In this document: positions 32,842 through 41,113 of the stretch, in pieces
Position numbering within the stretch: the first letter of the stretch is position 1
How the letters are laid out: every line of letters begins with the position of its first letter
NCBI GenBank assembly: GCA_019314185.1
Contig: JAFCZU010000011.1
Location: 1-41,113, forward strand
Direction: 5' to 3'
DNA: 41,113 bases
Origin: Deltaproteobacteria bacterium
GTDB taxonomy: Bacteria; Desulfobacterota; Desulfobacteria; Desulfobacterales; ETH-SRB1
Position numbers and translations under genes: made by a program
Notes under the pieces: generated by a model
Databases searched by the model: none
What the model saw: only the letters and a program-made list of their open reading frames with translations
Told to the model about the DNA's origin: nothing

Positions 32842-35124
32842 ATGAGCCATTCAATTTTAGATACCATAGGCAATACGCCGCTGATTGAGATAAGAAAGCT
32901 GAATCCAAACCCCAGGATAAAAATACTCGCAAAGCTTGAATATTTAAACCCGGGAGGTTCGATCAAAGACAGGATTGCTCTTTCCATGATCAAGGCAGGT
33001 GAAAAATCCGGTGCCCTCACACCGAATAAAACCGTAATCGAGGCTACAAGCGGAAATACAGGCATCGGTCTTGCCCTTGTCTGTTCTGTCAAAGGATATA
33101 AACTCCTGTTGATAATGTCGGAAGCGGTCAGCATAGAACGAAGGAAAATCCTGAAGGCCCGTGGCGCAGACATTTTACTTACACCGAGCCATCTTGGCAC
33201 AGATGGCGCTATTGAAGAAGCCTATCGCCTGGTTCGCGAAAATCCGGAAACCTATTTCATGACGGATCAGTTCAATAATGAAACCAACTACCTTGCCCAC
33301 TATCATGGAACAGCCGAAGAAATATGGAAGCAGACAGAAGGAAAAATTACAACTGTTGTTGCTACAATGGGAACAACAGGCACACTGATGGGCATCTCAA
33401 AAAAGCTCAAAGAATATAATGCAAATATCTGTATTGTCGGCGTTGAACCATACCTCGGACATAAAATTCAGGGGTTAAAGAATATGAAGGAGGCTTATCG
33501 CCCGGAGATTTACGAAAAAAAACGGCTTGATAAGATAGTAAATATTGAGGACGAAAAGGCCTTTGAAATGACAAGACGCCTCGCAAAAGAGGAAGGCATC
33601 TTTGTGGGTATGAGCAGCGGAGCAGCCATGGTTATTGCGCGGAAAGAAGCAAAAGCCATGACTGAGGGCACAATTGTCGTAATATTCCCGGATGGAGGCG
33701 AGCGGTACCTGAGCACTCCACTTTTTACCGCTCAAGACAGCACAGGGCTCCAATTGTTCAACACCATGAGCAGGACTAAGGAAATGTTTGAGCCGATGCT
33801 CCCCGGAAAAGTATCAATATATTCCTGCGGACCTACAGCTCATGCAAAGATAAACCTTGCTGAATGCCGGCGATTAGTCTTTGCCGACCTTCTGTGCCGT
33901 TATCTTGGATACAGGGGTTACTCCGTCACCCACATCATGAACATCACGGACATGGACGATAAAACCATATCAGGTTCTGAAAAAGCGGGCATGGGCCTAA
34001 CCGAATTTACGAAAAAACATATCGACTCATTTATGAATGATCTTAAGGCGCTGAACATAAAACCCGCCGATAAATATCCCAGAGCAAGCGAACATGTTGA
34101 AGATATGGTCATTCTGACTGAAAAGCTTGTCAAAAAAGGGTTTGCCTATGAAAAACTCCGTTCAATATATTTTGACATATCCCGCTTTTCCGATTACGGC
34201 AAGCTGTCAGGCATTGATATCAATAAGATAAAATTAGGCGCCACCGTTGATCTTGATGAATATGAAAAAGACAACCCTCGTGATTTCACACTTTTTAAAA
34301 GGTCCAGGCTTTCAGAGCTGAAAAGGGGAATATTTACAAACACCAAATGGGGAAGCATGCGGCCGTCATGGCATATCCAGTGCGCGGCTATTTCCATGAA
34401 ATACCTTGGAGAAAGTTTTGATATCCATACCAGCAGCAGAGAGCTTGTTTTCCCGCATCATGAAAACGAAATAGCAATTGCCGGCGCTGTCACCGGAAAA
34501 CCGCTTGCAAAATACTGGATGCATTGTGACAGGGTGCTGGTTGACGGTAAAAAGATGGACGAAAAGAGAACGGGGTTTACACTTGCCGACCTGAACAACA
34601 TGGGCTATGACAACAGGACAATCAGGTTCTGGCTGCTTTCAAACCATTACAGAAAACCGGTCGCCTTTTCCAGCGACAGGCTCGAATATGCCGGGCATAC
34701 CCTTAAAAGACTTGATTCATGTATCCGGAACCTGCATAATATTAAAGATGGGACTCCATATAAAGAACTGGAACAGCTTCTGTATGACATTAAACATGGC
34801 TTTATCAGCGCCATGGATGATGATTTAAATATTTCAGCAGCCCTTGCCTCAATTTTTCAAATTGTCAAAAAAATAAATATACTTGTCACAAGCGGAGAAA
34901 TTGACAAAGATGGAGCATCAAAAATTCTGGACGCGTTTAGAAATATCGATTCAGCGCTGAAAATATTTGATTTTGGCAGTGAGCTTTCAGAACCTGAAAT
35001 AGAGCGCCTGATAAAAGAAAGAATTAAAGCCAGAGAAGAAAAAAACTGGGATCTTGCAGACAGAATTCGAGATCAATTAATATCCCGCGGGATTACAATA
35101 AAGGACCGTCAAATAATAGAATGA
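32842..35124 (+). CDS. Cysteine synthase-cysteinyl-tRNA synthetase fusion protein
   Basis: About 760 residues. The first about 295 form a CysM/CysK-type PLP enzyme: SILDTIGNTPLIEI, Schiff-base Lys in NPGGSIKDR, substrate loop ATSGNTG, phosphate loop GTTGT, and GERYLST. The rest is a full-length class Ia CysRS: YSCGPT with a zinc Cys, MNITDMDDK, WHIQCA and FPHHENE (further zinc ligands), the DALR and C-terminal region. However, the HIGH signature reads NLAE (33853-33864) and KMSKS reads KMDEK (34552-34566), so ATP binding and amino-acid activation are doubtful. It may synthesise cysteine and sense or channel it rather than charge tRNA (inference). ATG 32842 is preferred by alignment; 32797 and 32812 are in frame. 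Confidence 0.88.
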   Translation: MSHSILDTIGNTPLIEIRKLNPNPRIKILAKLEYLNPGGSIKDRIALSMIKAGEKSGALTPNKTVIEATSGNTGIGLALVCSVKGYKLLLIMSEAVSIERRKILKARGADILLTPSHLGTDGAIEEAYRLVRENPETYFMTDQFNNETNYLAHYHGTAEEIWKQTEGKITTVVATMGTTGTLMGISKKLKEYNANICIVGVEPYLGHKIQGLKNMKEAYRPEIYEKKRLDKIVNIEDEKAFEMTRRLAKEEGIFVGMSSGAAMVIARKEAKAMTEGTIVVIFPDGGERYLSTPLFTAQDSTGLQLFNTMSRTKEMFEPMLPGKVSIYSCGPTAHAKINLAECRRLVFADLLCRYLGYRGYSVTHIMNITDMDDKTISGSEKAGMGLTEFTKKHIDSFMNDLKALNIKPADKYPRASEHVEDMVILTEKLVKKGFAYEKLRSIYFDISRFSDYGKLSGIDINKIKLGATVDLDEYEKDNPRDFTLFKRSRLSELKRGIFTNTKWGSMRPSWHIQCAAISMKYLGESFDIHTSSRELVFPHHENEIAIAGAVTGKPLAKYWMHCDRVLVDGKKMDEKRTGFTLADLNNMGYDNRTIRFWLLSNHYRKPVAFSSDRLEYAGHTLKRLDSCIRNLHNIKDGTPYKELEQLLYDIKHGFISAMDDDLNISAALASIFQIVKKINILVTSGEIDKDGASKILDAFRNIDSALKIFDFGSELSEPEIERLIKERIKAREEKNWDLADRIRDQLISRGITIKDRQIIE

Positions 35125-35190
35125 AACGGCATCTTTCATTTGCCAGTTTACAGTTTTTAGAGATGGTTTCTATCTTTGACCTGGAACATG

Positions 35191-35317
35191 AAGTGCCTAA
35201 AATGCCTAAAGTTAAGGAAAGCGCCTTCGGCGCTGCCAATTTTATGTGAATTAATGGAGCAAAGCGACTCATTAACTTTAGGCACTTTAACATATTTTAG
35301 CTCACTTTAGGCACTTA
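35191..35317. repeat. Fold-back repeat upstream of the orphan gene
   Basis: AAGTGCCTAAAATGCCTAAA and GTTAA on the left pair with TTAACTTTAGGCAC and CTCACTTTAGGCACTT on the right. An inner hairpin GCGCC-TTC-GGCGC lies at 35221-35233. Confidence 0.6.
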
Positions 35318-35382
35318 TTTTTGTGTAATTGTACAAGTTTAAAAAAGTGTCAACTACTTTTCACATATTTTGAAGGATGCCA

Positions 35383-36381
35383 ATGAAACCAATATTTTTT
35401 CCATTCACATATATCTCCATGCCGGTTGCCGAGACCCTCTCCAACCTGTTCGGAAAAATCGTTGTTTATCAGCCTTCACATCAAAAACTACCTGAAACAA
35501 TGGAAGAATTATCTCAAAACGGCATGATTGACATACGTGTGCCTGTGATAAAAGATAAAAACATACTCAATGCCATGTTAAAAGAATGCAGGGCTTGGAT
35601 AAACCTCCACCAGGGGAACAAAGGGATGGTGAAAGAGTTTTTCAAGGCACATAAAGATACCATTCCATTTTTTAACGATTCGTTAACGCCACAAATTAAA
35701 GCTGATATCAAAAAAAGAAGCCTGGGAAACCAGCAGGAAATTAAACCGGATTTCCTGCTCAGCGCCGTATTGTTTCTTCATATTGCCCAGGAATTCGATA
35801 TGCAAAACTGGGAAATAAACCATGAGCTTGATATGATTGAAGATATGGAAAAAAATCTTATTGACAGCCTTAAAGGAGAAACTTCTGTTTTATTAAATAA
35901 TACCGGAAAACACGCATCTACTACTGATGACCCGGGCGATTACATGACAAAAGACAGGATAAAAGCATGGTCGCTTATTATGCAACATGATCATGATATA
36001 TCAGGGATGTTTATCACAAACAGCAAATCAGCTTTTAACTATCTTGTCGATAAAACGCCTGAAGCAAAAATTATATATAAATGCAACTCTATTCCAGTAG
36101 ATAAAAATTTTAGTCAAAAAACAGAAAAATGGCGCAATAATTTAGCGAAACATCTTGAAACGCTGACAGAAAATCCATGGCAGGGTTCAGATGATAAAAT
36201 CAAAGTGCCAGAGATCATAGAGTGTAACGAAAAAGTATCGATGACATTCTCTCTTGCGCCGGGAGAAACGCCATATAACTTTTTTTCGCGCTGCACAGAC
36301 TCCAAACCGCACGAACCTGTTGAAATCATAGAAAATACAAAGCTTAAAAATACTCTCCTTGGATTTATCGAATTTAATTGA
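35383..36381 (+). CDS. Protein of unknown function, about 332 residues
   Basis: Soluble, rich in Asn, Lys and Asp, with no signal, membrane segment or Cys cluster. I do not recognise a family. The N-terminus (FFPFTYISMPVAETLSNLFG) suggests a conserved start, and the coding pattern (even codon use, GAAGG ribosome site 6 bases before the second ATG) argues it is real. It sits between the CysM-CysRS fusion and two small ferredoxins on the same strand. Confidence 0.7.
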   Translation: MKPIFFPFTYISMPVAETLSNLFGKIVVYQPSHQKLPETMEELSQNGMIDIRVPVIKDKNILNAMLKECRAWINLHQGNKGMVKEFFKAHKDTIPFFNDSLTPQIKADIKKRSLGNQQEIKPDFLLSAVLFLHIAQEFDMQNWEINHELDMIEDMEKNLIDSLKGETSVLLNNTGKHASTTDDPGDYMTKDRIKAWSLIMQHDHDISGMFITNSKSAFNYLVDKTPEAKIIYKCNSIPVDKNFSQKTEKWRNNLAKHLETLTENPWQGSDDKIKVPEIIECNEKVSMTFSLAPGETPYNFFSRCTDSKPHEPVEIIENTKLKNTLLGFIEFN

Positions 36382-36450
36382 CTCCTTTAATCAATTGGTA
36401 TATTGACTCCCCAAAATATTGATGAACTCGTAAAAAGGGAGCGTTGTTAT

Positions 36451-36639
36451 ATGTCTTTTTATCCTACTGTTGATAATGAAATATGTGAAGGCTGTGGAGA
36501 TTACGTAGATGTTTGCACTACTGGTGTGTTTGAGCTGCTTGACCACAAATCTGTGCCAATTTACGCTAAAGATTGTTTTGGTTGTGGAAATTGCATTGAA
36601 ATATGTGAAGTGGACGCAATAACCATAGATGATATTTGA
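36451..36639 (+). CDS. Ferredoxin with degenerate first cluster
   Basis: 62 residues. The first motif is C-x2-C-x2-Tyr-x3-C (CEGCGDYVDVC), with the third cysteine replaced by Tyr and no Pro after the last. The second motif CFGCGNCIEIC is complete. It is a tandem duplicate of the 36789 ferredoxin, including upstream sequence (TTGACTCC...AATTG...ATAT shared). The first cluster may be [3Fe-4S] or absent. GGGAG lies before the ATG at 36451; the in-frame upstream part overlaps a TCGTAAAAA repeat. Confidence 0.8.
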   Translation: MSFYPTVDNEICEGCGDYVDVCTTGVFELLDHKSVPIYAKDCFGCGNCIEICEVDAITIDDI

Positions 36640-36788
36640 CTAATTCAAAGAAAGTTAGAAAAAAATATAAGAAGACTTGACTCCATTTTTTAATTGATAT
36701 ATGGATTTTGCCAAAGTCAAATTAATTACTTGTTTCCCGCCCTCTGGGGTAAAACTAAAATTTTATCAAAAAAAGGAGAGATTAAAAA

Positions 36789-36974
36789 ATGCCTACACCA
36801 ACTGTTGATCCGGAGAAATGCGAAGGTTGTGAAGAATGCGTTGATATTTGCCCGATGGATGTATTTGAAATGAAGGATGGTAAATCTGTAGCAGTAAATG
36901 CCGAAGATTGTGAAGGCTGTGAAAGTTGCGTTGAGGTTTGTGAAGCAGGCGCTATTACTGTCACAGACAACTAA
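36789..36974 (+). CDS. 2[4Fe-4S] ferredoxin
   Basis: 61 residues, clostridial-type. Two complete motifs: CEGCEECVDICP and CEGCESCVEVC (the latter without the usual Pro). Acidic. A small cytoplasmic electron carrier, plausible partner of the 2-oxoacid oxidoreductase or of HdrA encoded nearby. AAAGGAGAG precedes the ATG. Confidence 0.93.
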   Translation: MPTPTVDPEKCEGCEECVDICPMDVFEMKDGKSVAVNAEDCEGCESCVEVCEAGAITVTDN

Positions 36975-37001
36975 TTTTTTCACCACGATGTGACTACTCA
37001 C

Positions 37002-37198
37002 GTAGTCAGGCTGAAGCTGTTTAGACTGAAGGCTGAAGAGGACAAAAGAGTACGATTGTTGTACTTTGTCGGGAATACCTGCCCGCCATAGCGGAGCTAA
37101 GGCGAGGCGGGCGGGTCTGATTCTTGCACCAAACATGGCTTTAAAATGCGCTTTTCCCTAACAGTCTTCAGCCTTTACCCTATCTACCTAAGTTACAA
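37002..37198. repeat. About 190-bp intergenic element, reversed copy
   Basis: Reverse complement of the 18985-19176 element: GTAGTCAGGCTGAAGCTGTT at one end, CCCGCCATAGCGGAGCTAAG with GCGAGGCGGGCGGG inside, and TCTGATTCTTGCACCAAACA then CAGTCTTCAGCCT at the other. It lies between the ferredoxins and hdrA, which converge. Confidence 0.75.
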
Positions 37199-37300
37199 AG
37201 CATTAATTCTAATGTTGAAGAATTAGGTATTAAGAAAAAATTCCTAATACTCTGACATCCTGTCAGGCTACCATCAATCTTCGTGTTTCGTGATTTGATT

Positions 37301-39742
37301 TTATTTTTTCTTTTCCCTGGTTTTCAGGGTCTTGATCGTATCCGCTATTTCCCTGCTCGAAACCCGGCAACGCAAATTTTCCATTTTCCGCATTATTCCG
37401 GCAAAACGAACACCTTCTGCAGCGCTGATCCATTCAAGCTGCAAACGTTCAGGCCTGATACCCATCTTTTCCATACGCTTCCGTATTTTTTTAATCCTTT
37501 TTTCTGTCCAGTGATTGGCATCAATATAATGGCAATCACCAATATGGCATCCGCTTACAAGAACAACCGGCGCTCCTTTCAAAAAAGCATGCCAAATAAA
37601 TTTATTGTCCACACGGCCGGAACACATAACCCGTATGATATGTACATTGGAAGGATACTGCAGGCGTGAAACACCCGCGTAATCAGCTCCGGCATATGAG
37701 CACCAGTTACAGGCAAAAACAGGAATCTTTTCCTGCGGCTTGTCTTCCATCATGGCATCTATCTGATTTATGATCTGTTCATCAGTAAAATGGTTCATGA
37801 CAATAGCGCCAAATGGGCATTCAGCAGCACATGTTCCGCAGCCGGCGCATGCCGCCGCATTAACTACGGCAGGAGTCTTTTTTTTCACATCAACGGTAAT
37901 CGCATTGTAGGGACACACCTCAGCACATTTTCCGCAGGAATTACATTGCTCTGCAATCACTTCAGATGTAATCGGCTCTGTGCTTATTTCTCCTTCATGC
38001 ATCAGGCGTATGGCGCGTCCTGCGGCTGCGCTTGCCTGGGTAACACTCTCCTTGATATCTTTTGGGCTTTCTGCGCATCCGGCATAAAAAACACCTCGTG
38101 TAGCAGCATCCACCGGCTGAAGTTTTGGATGCGCTTCCAGAAAAAATCCGTCCGGCGTCAACTGAAGACCAAGCATCTCTCGAATCTTTGGAACACTTTT
38201 CGCCGGTTTGAGCCCAATAGCCAGCACAAGCGTATCTAAATCGTGATATTCCAACTCGCCTGAAGACGTATTCTCAACAGCAACTCTCAAACTTTTATCA
38301 GCCAGCTCTTCAACAGTACCCGGCAAACCTCTTAAATAGTTTACACCCAACCTTCTGCTCCGCATGTAAAGATCTTCGAATCCTTTTCCAAATGCGCGGA
38401 TATCAAGATAAAAAACCTTTATATTTATATCAGGATAATGCTCCTTGAGAACAAGAGTGCTTTTTATCGTATTCATACAACATACATTGGAACAAAAACT
38501 GCTGCCTTTCCTGGCTGAACGTGAGCCAACGCACTGTATAAAACCGATAGATTCAGGAAGATTTTTATCAGAAGGTCGAATCAATTCCCCCTTGCTTGGC
38601 CCCCCTGAACTTATAAGACGTTCAAATTCAAGGCTGGTAAGAACATTTTCAAAGCGCGTATATCCATATTCATCAAGCTCCGTGGGATCATATGGTTCCA
38701 GTCCTGTTGCCACAACAATTGATCCAACATTTTCCACGATCTCTTCATCAGACATATGGAAATTAATGCAGCCTTTTTCGCAAACATCTATACATTTTGC
38801 GCATACAGAAGGATTATGACCAAGACATTCATTAATATTGACAACATAGGCGGAAGGAACAGCCTGTGGAAATGGTGTATAAATTGCCTTGCGTGAAGAA
38901 AGACCTGCATTAAATTCGTCAGGACGAACTACAGGACAGGCTTTTGCGCAGTCTCCACATGCAGTGCATTCTTTCTCGTCAACATAACGAGCCCGCTTTA
39001 AGATTTTTACATCAAAGTTGCCGACATAACCCTGGACATCCACAACCTCGCTCATTGTGTGAAGTGTTATTCGTGGATGCCGACCGGCATCCGTCATTTT
39101 TGGCCCGAGAATTCAGATGGAACAGTCCATGGTGGGAAAGGTCTTGTCAAGCTGGGCCATTGTACCGCCGATGGATGGTTTTTTTTCAACAAGGATTACT
39201 TCATAACCATTATCAGCAAGATCAAGAGATGCCTGAATGCCGGCAATTCCCCCGCCGATTACAAGTGTGCGTTTTGTCAGCGGTATTGTTTGAGCAACAA
39301 GAGGGCAAAGCAGACGCACTCTGGAAATCGCCATTTTTACAAGATTTACAGCTTTTTGTGTTGCAGCATCAGGCTCATTCATATGAACCCAACTGCATTG
39401 TTCACGAAGATTGGCCATTTCCAAAAGATAAGGATTCAGCCCTGCGGACTGTATCATCTTTCGAAAAGTAGCCTCGTGAAGCCTGGGCGAACAAGAAGCT
39501 ACCACAATGCGATCCAGTCTGTGTTCAAGAATGTCTGCTTTGATTTCCTGTTGACCAGGTTCAGAACATGCATATCCTATATCTTTTGAAACAACAACAC
39601 CGTCAATACCAGAGACTTTATCAGCAACATATTCGCAATTTACTGTCCTGGCAATATTCAGGCCGCAGTGACACACATAAACACCTATCCGCTCAGCCTG
39701 ATCAGGATTTATTGAAATTTTTTCCGCAACTTTTTCTTTCAT
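37301..39742 (-). CDS. hdrA: Selenocysteine-containing HdrA-MvhD fusion (in-frame UGA)
   Basis: 813 residues if the TGA at 39115-39113 is read as selenocysteine (residue 210). N-terminal HdrA region; FAD site VIGGGIAGIQAS near 167; then FPTMDCSI-U-ILGPKM, where other HdrAs have Cys at the U position. Further on come four Fe-S motifs (CTACGDCAKACP, the CLGHN..CAKCIDVC set, CNSCGKCAEVCP, CAGCGTCAAECP) and an MvhD domain (CNWCSYAGAD, GCHIGDCHY). The frame continues unbroken on both sides of the TGA. HdrA performs flavin-based electron bifurcation between ferredoxin and a thiol/disulfide system; the MvhD part takes electrons from a hydrogenase or similar donor. Other Hdr subunits are absent from the window. 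Confidence 0.92.
39075..39115 (-). promoter_or_regulatory. SECIS-like hairpin and UGA (Sec) codon of hdrA
   Basis: On the minus strand, 20 bases after the UGA, a perfect 7-bp stem GGATGCC / GGCATCC closes a GGTC loop. The loop starts 27 bases after the UGA, within the usual bacterial SECIS spacing, and GGUC is the loop seen in E. coli fdhF. Confidence 0.85.
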
Positions 39743-40229
39743 TGTTATACCTTATTTCAGCATTTTTAATTATGATCTTTCCTCTTTTATAATTGTACAG
39801 CACATCCACCCTTAAGGGAAAAACCTAAAACCCACAACATAATCAAATCAACGACATAACGTCCATGAACTGCTACATCGAATAAATCTCTCTATATATT
39901 ATACCGTATTTAATACCTAAAGTGATCGGTTCAAGGTTCAGGGTTCAAGGTTCAATGGTTATAATCTATTGACATCCATCACTTTATAGCACAACACTTG
40001 GATTAACCTCTTTCACCCATTGGGTGAAACATGCGTGTTATCCCTACTGAGGTATCATCTTTTTGATATCAGACAGTTATAGCTTTTCAACCGTGAACCG
40101 TGAACCGCTTAACCCAGATAATATATAAATATAATATATGGGGATAAAAGTATAGATTTTTTTATTTGTTACTATTGCAACATGTTATAGTCGTTTCAAA
40201 ATAAATCTTATTTTATCGTAACTTAAATA
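39743..40229. other. Gene-free region with diverged repeats
   Basis: Contains tandem GGTTCAAGGTTCAGGGTTCA (39929-39954), a reversed CCGTGAACCGTGAACC run (40091-40106) and the palindrome TTTCACCCATTGGGTGAAA near 40011-40029. No open frame of interest and no clear promoter for hdrA, whose ribosome site is AAGGT before 39742. Confidence 0.5.
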
Positions 40230-40344
40230 CTCAAGTTTCGCACCCTTGATTTTTAGCAATATCAAGACGGTAAGGGTTGAAAATAAATTTTAAAGCAAAT
40301 ATACTACCTGTGTTTTTTACAACAGCTCCAATCAATTAACATAA
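40230..40344. mobile_element. Solo end of the 294-bp element
   Basis: CTCAAGTTTCGCACCCTTGA followed by CAATATCAAGACGGTAAGGG and then CAATCAATTAACATAAG, nearly identical to the right arm of 23405-23698 and to its inner sub-repeat. The similarity stops abruptly inside the next gene. Confidence 0.7.
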
Positions 40345-40884
40345 GCCTGCCATGTTGCACTTTTTCACAAGTCCCTTTCGAATCACAACACAATCGCCGC
40401 TGTCCTTATCTCTCAAGACCACAAACTTACAGTCCGGCAGCCGCCATGCCCGCAATTTCAGGGGCAATTGTTTCTCCAGCTCCTGTTTGCCTTCAGAAAA
40501 ATCAAGGAAATGCCAGGGCTGGCCGCTGCTGCCTCGACGGTACTTTAATATTTCTCGTTCCACAAACGGCTCACCGTTTCTTTCACCAATTGAGAGAAAA
40601 TAAGTAACCAGCAGCGCATTACTACGCTCACGGAATTTCACTTCAATTTCAATGTTGCCCTTGCAGTTCCGGCTGCGAACTTCACGGAATCCCATACTTC
40701 CGCCAAGTTTGATAAGCGCGGTGCGAACATTACTCGCTAATGCCTCTTTTAGAAAAGCAAACACTTGAAACAAGGTTGACTTCCCCGATCCATTTGCACC
40801 TACAAGAACACAAAAATGTGGGATATCCAGCATCCTGGTATCCTTAAATGCCTTGAAGTTTTTCAGGCTTATGGATTCTATTAT
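40336..40884 (-). pseudogene. AAA (OLD/AAA_21-type) ATPase, truncated
   Basis: Minus-strand reading from 40884 gives IESISLKNFKAFKDTRMLDI, then LVGANGSGKST (Walker A) and about 130 residues of the following SMC/RecF-like lobe, ending GLVKKCNMAGLC. The reading frame enters the solo repeat and stops there, so the whole C-terminal half (signature, Walker B) is missing. At the other end the conserved N-terminus has no ATG before the in-frame stop; the first ATG is internal (40833). Both facts point to a dead gene. Confidence 0.7.
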
Positions 40885-40939
40885 TCATTATTATATCCTG
40901 ATGTTATATTGCATTTTGACCATCAAAACGTTTTGTCAT

Positions 40940-41113
40940 TCATGCATTCAATGATACGTATGCCGTTGATGATGCATGGAATGTGCCCTGCCTGGCTACA
41001 TATTTCACATTCTGCATTTCTTCACCTCTTTTTTGTTTTTGCTGGAAATGTTCACAAGCTTCATCAACTTTGTGAGTACGAAAATCCTGCCAGTTATGCT
41101 CAAAAGGCTTTCC
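40940..41113 (-). CDS. Unknown protein, C-terminal part only
   Basis: An open frame enters from the right edge and runs 57 codons to TGA at 40940 (for example WQDFRTHKVDEACEHFQQKQ and RGEEMQNVKYVARQGTFHA). No family recognised. It lies upstream of the broken ATPase on the same strand. Confidence 0.35.
   Translation of the reverse strand, partial: GKPFEHNWQDFRTHKVDEACEHFQQKQKRGEEMQNVKYVARQGTFHASSTAYVSLNA

Noticed and set aside
37301..39097. Separate C-terminal gene starting at MTDAGRH
   Set aside because: There is no ribosome site, and the frame and HdrA similarity continue unbroken across the TGA into the upstream part, so it is one selenoprotein gene.

Overview
The window looks like part of a chromosome of a strictly anaerobic, sulfate-reducing-type deltaproteobacterium (Desulfobacterota, probably close to Desulfobacterales). 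The taxonomic call is inference. It rests on a Tmc/Hmc-type redox complex gene beside a tetraheme cytochrome c3, a multiheme c-type cytochrome, a selenocysteine-containing HdrA-MvhD fusion, a 2-oxoacid:ferredoxin oxidoreductase operon, DUF362-ferredoxin and several 2[4Fe-4S] ferredoxins. Genes are A/T-leaning and often separated by long intergenic stretches packed with small fold-back (MITE-like) repeats.

Layout. 1-3160 (+): the end of a tmcB/hmcF-like gene (cut by the window edge), tmcA-type cytochrome c3, an Rrf2 regulator and two decayed universal-stress-protein genes. 3322-4869 (-): GT4 glycosyltransferase and tatA. 5211-6537 (+): a MetE-core/UROD-like methyltransferase and a small partner gene. 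6632-10538 (-): cold-shock protein, tRNA-Glu(UUC), tRNA-Lys(UUU), trkH and trkA. 10628-13962 (-): a biotin uptake and ligation locus (birA, bioY, ECF ATPase, ECF transmembrane protein) with a candidate BirA operator in front of birA. 14550-16160 (+): a divergent GalT/HIT-like orphan. 16195-22299 (-): cmk, hisC, a four-subunit 2-oxoacid:ferredoxin oxidoreductase and a P-loop ATPase. 22468-23007 (-): isochorismatase-family hydrolase.

23008-26038 is a scarred region: a 294-bp element with long terminal inverted repeats, a recombinase N-terminal fragment, an octaheme cytochrome c, the start of a methyltransferase gene, and an IS256-family transposase that lost its middle. 26039-36974 (+) holds pckA, DUF362-ferredoxin, a broken ssb, surE, a YhaM-like HD nuclease, tmk, a cysteine synthase-cysteinyl-tRNA synthetase fusion, an orphan gene and two tandem ferredoxins. 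37301-39742 (-) is a single hdrA-mvhD gene interrupted by an in-frame TGA that reads as selenocysteine, with a SECIS-like hairpin just downstream. 40230-41113 holds a solo repeat end that truncates an AAA ATPase gene, and a partial unknown gene.

The redox genes (TmcB/TmcA, octaheme cytochrome, ferredoxins, HdrA-MvhD, 2-oxoacid oxidoreductase) fit a metabolism moving electrons between ferredoxin, thiols and periplasmic cytochromes, with PckA and the 2-oxoacid oxidoreductase feeding central carbon flow. The two most notable items are the Sec-HdrA and the CysM-CysRS fusion. In the fusion, both ATP-binding signatures of the synthetase (HIGH and KMSKS) are degenerate while the zinc/cysteine site is intact. 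No CRISPR array, prophage or defence island is visible.
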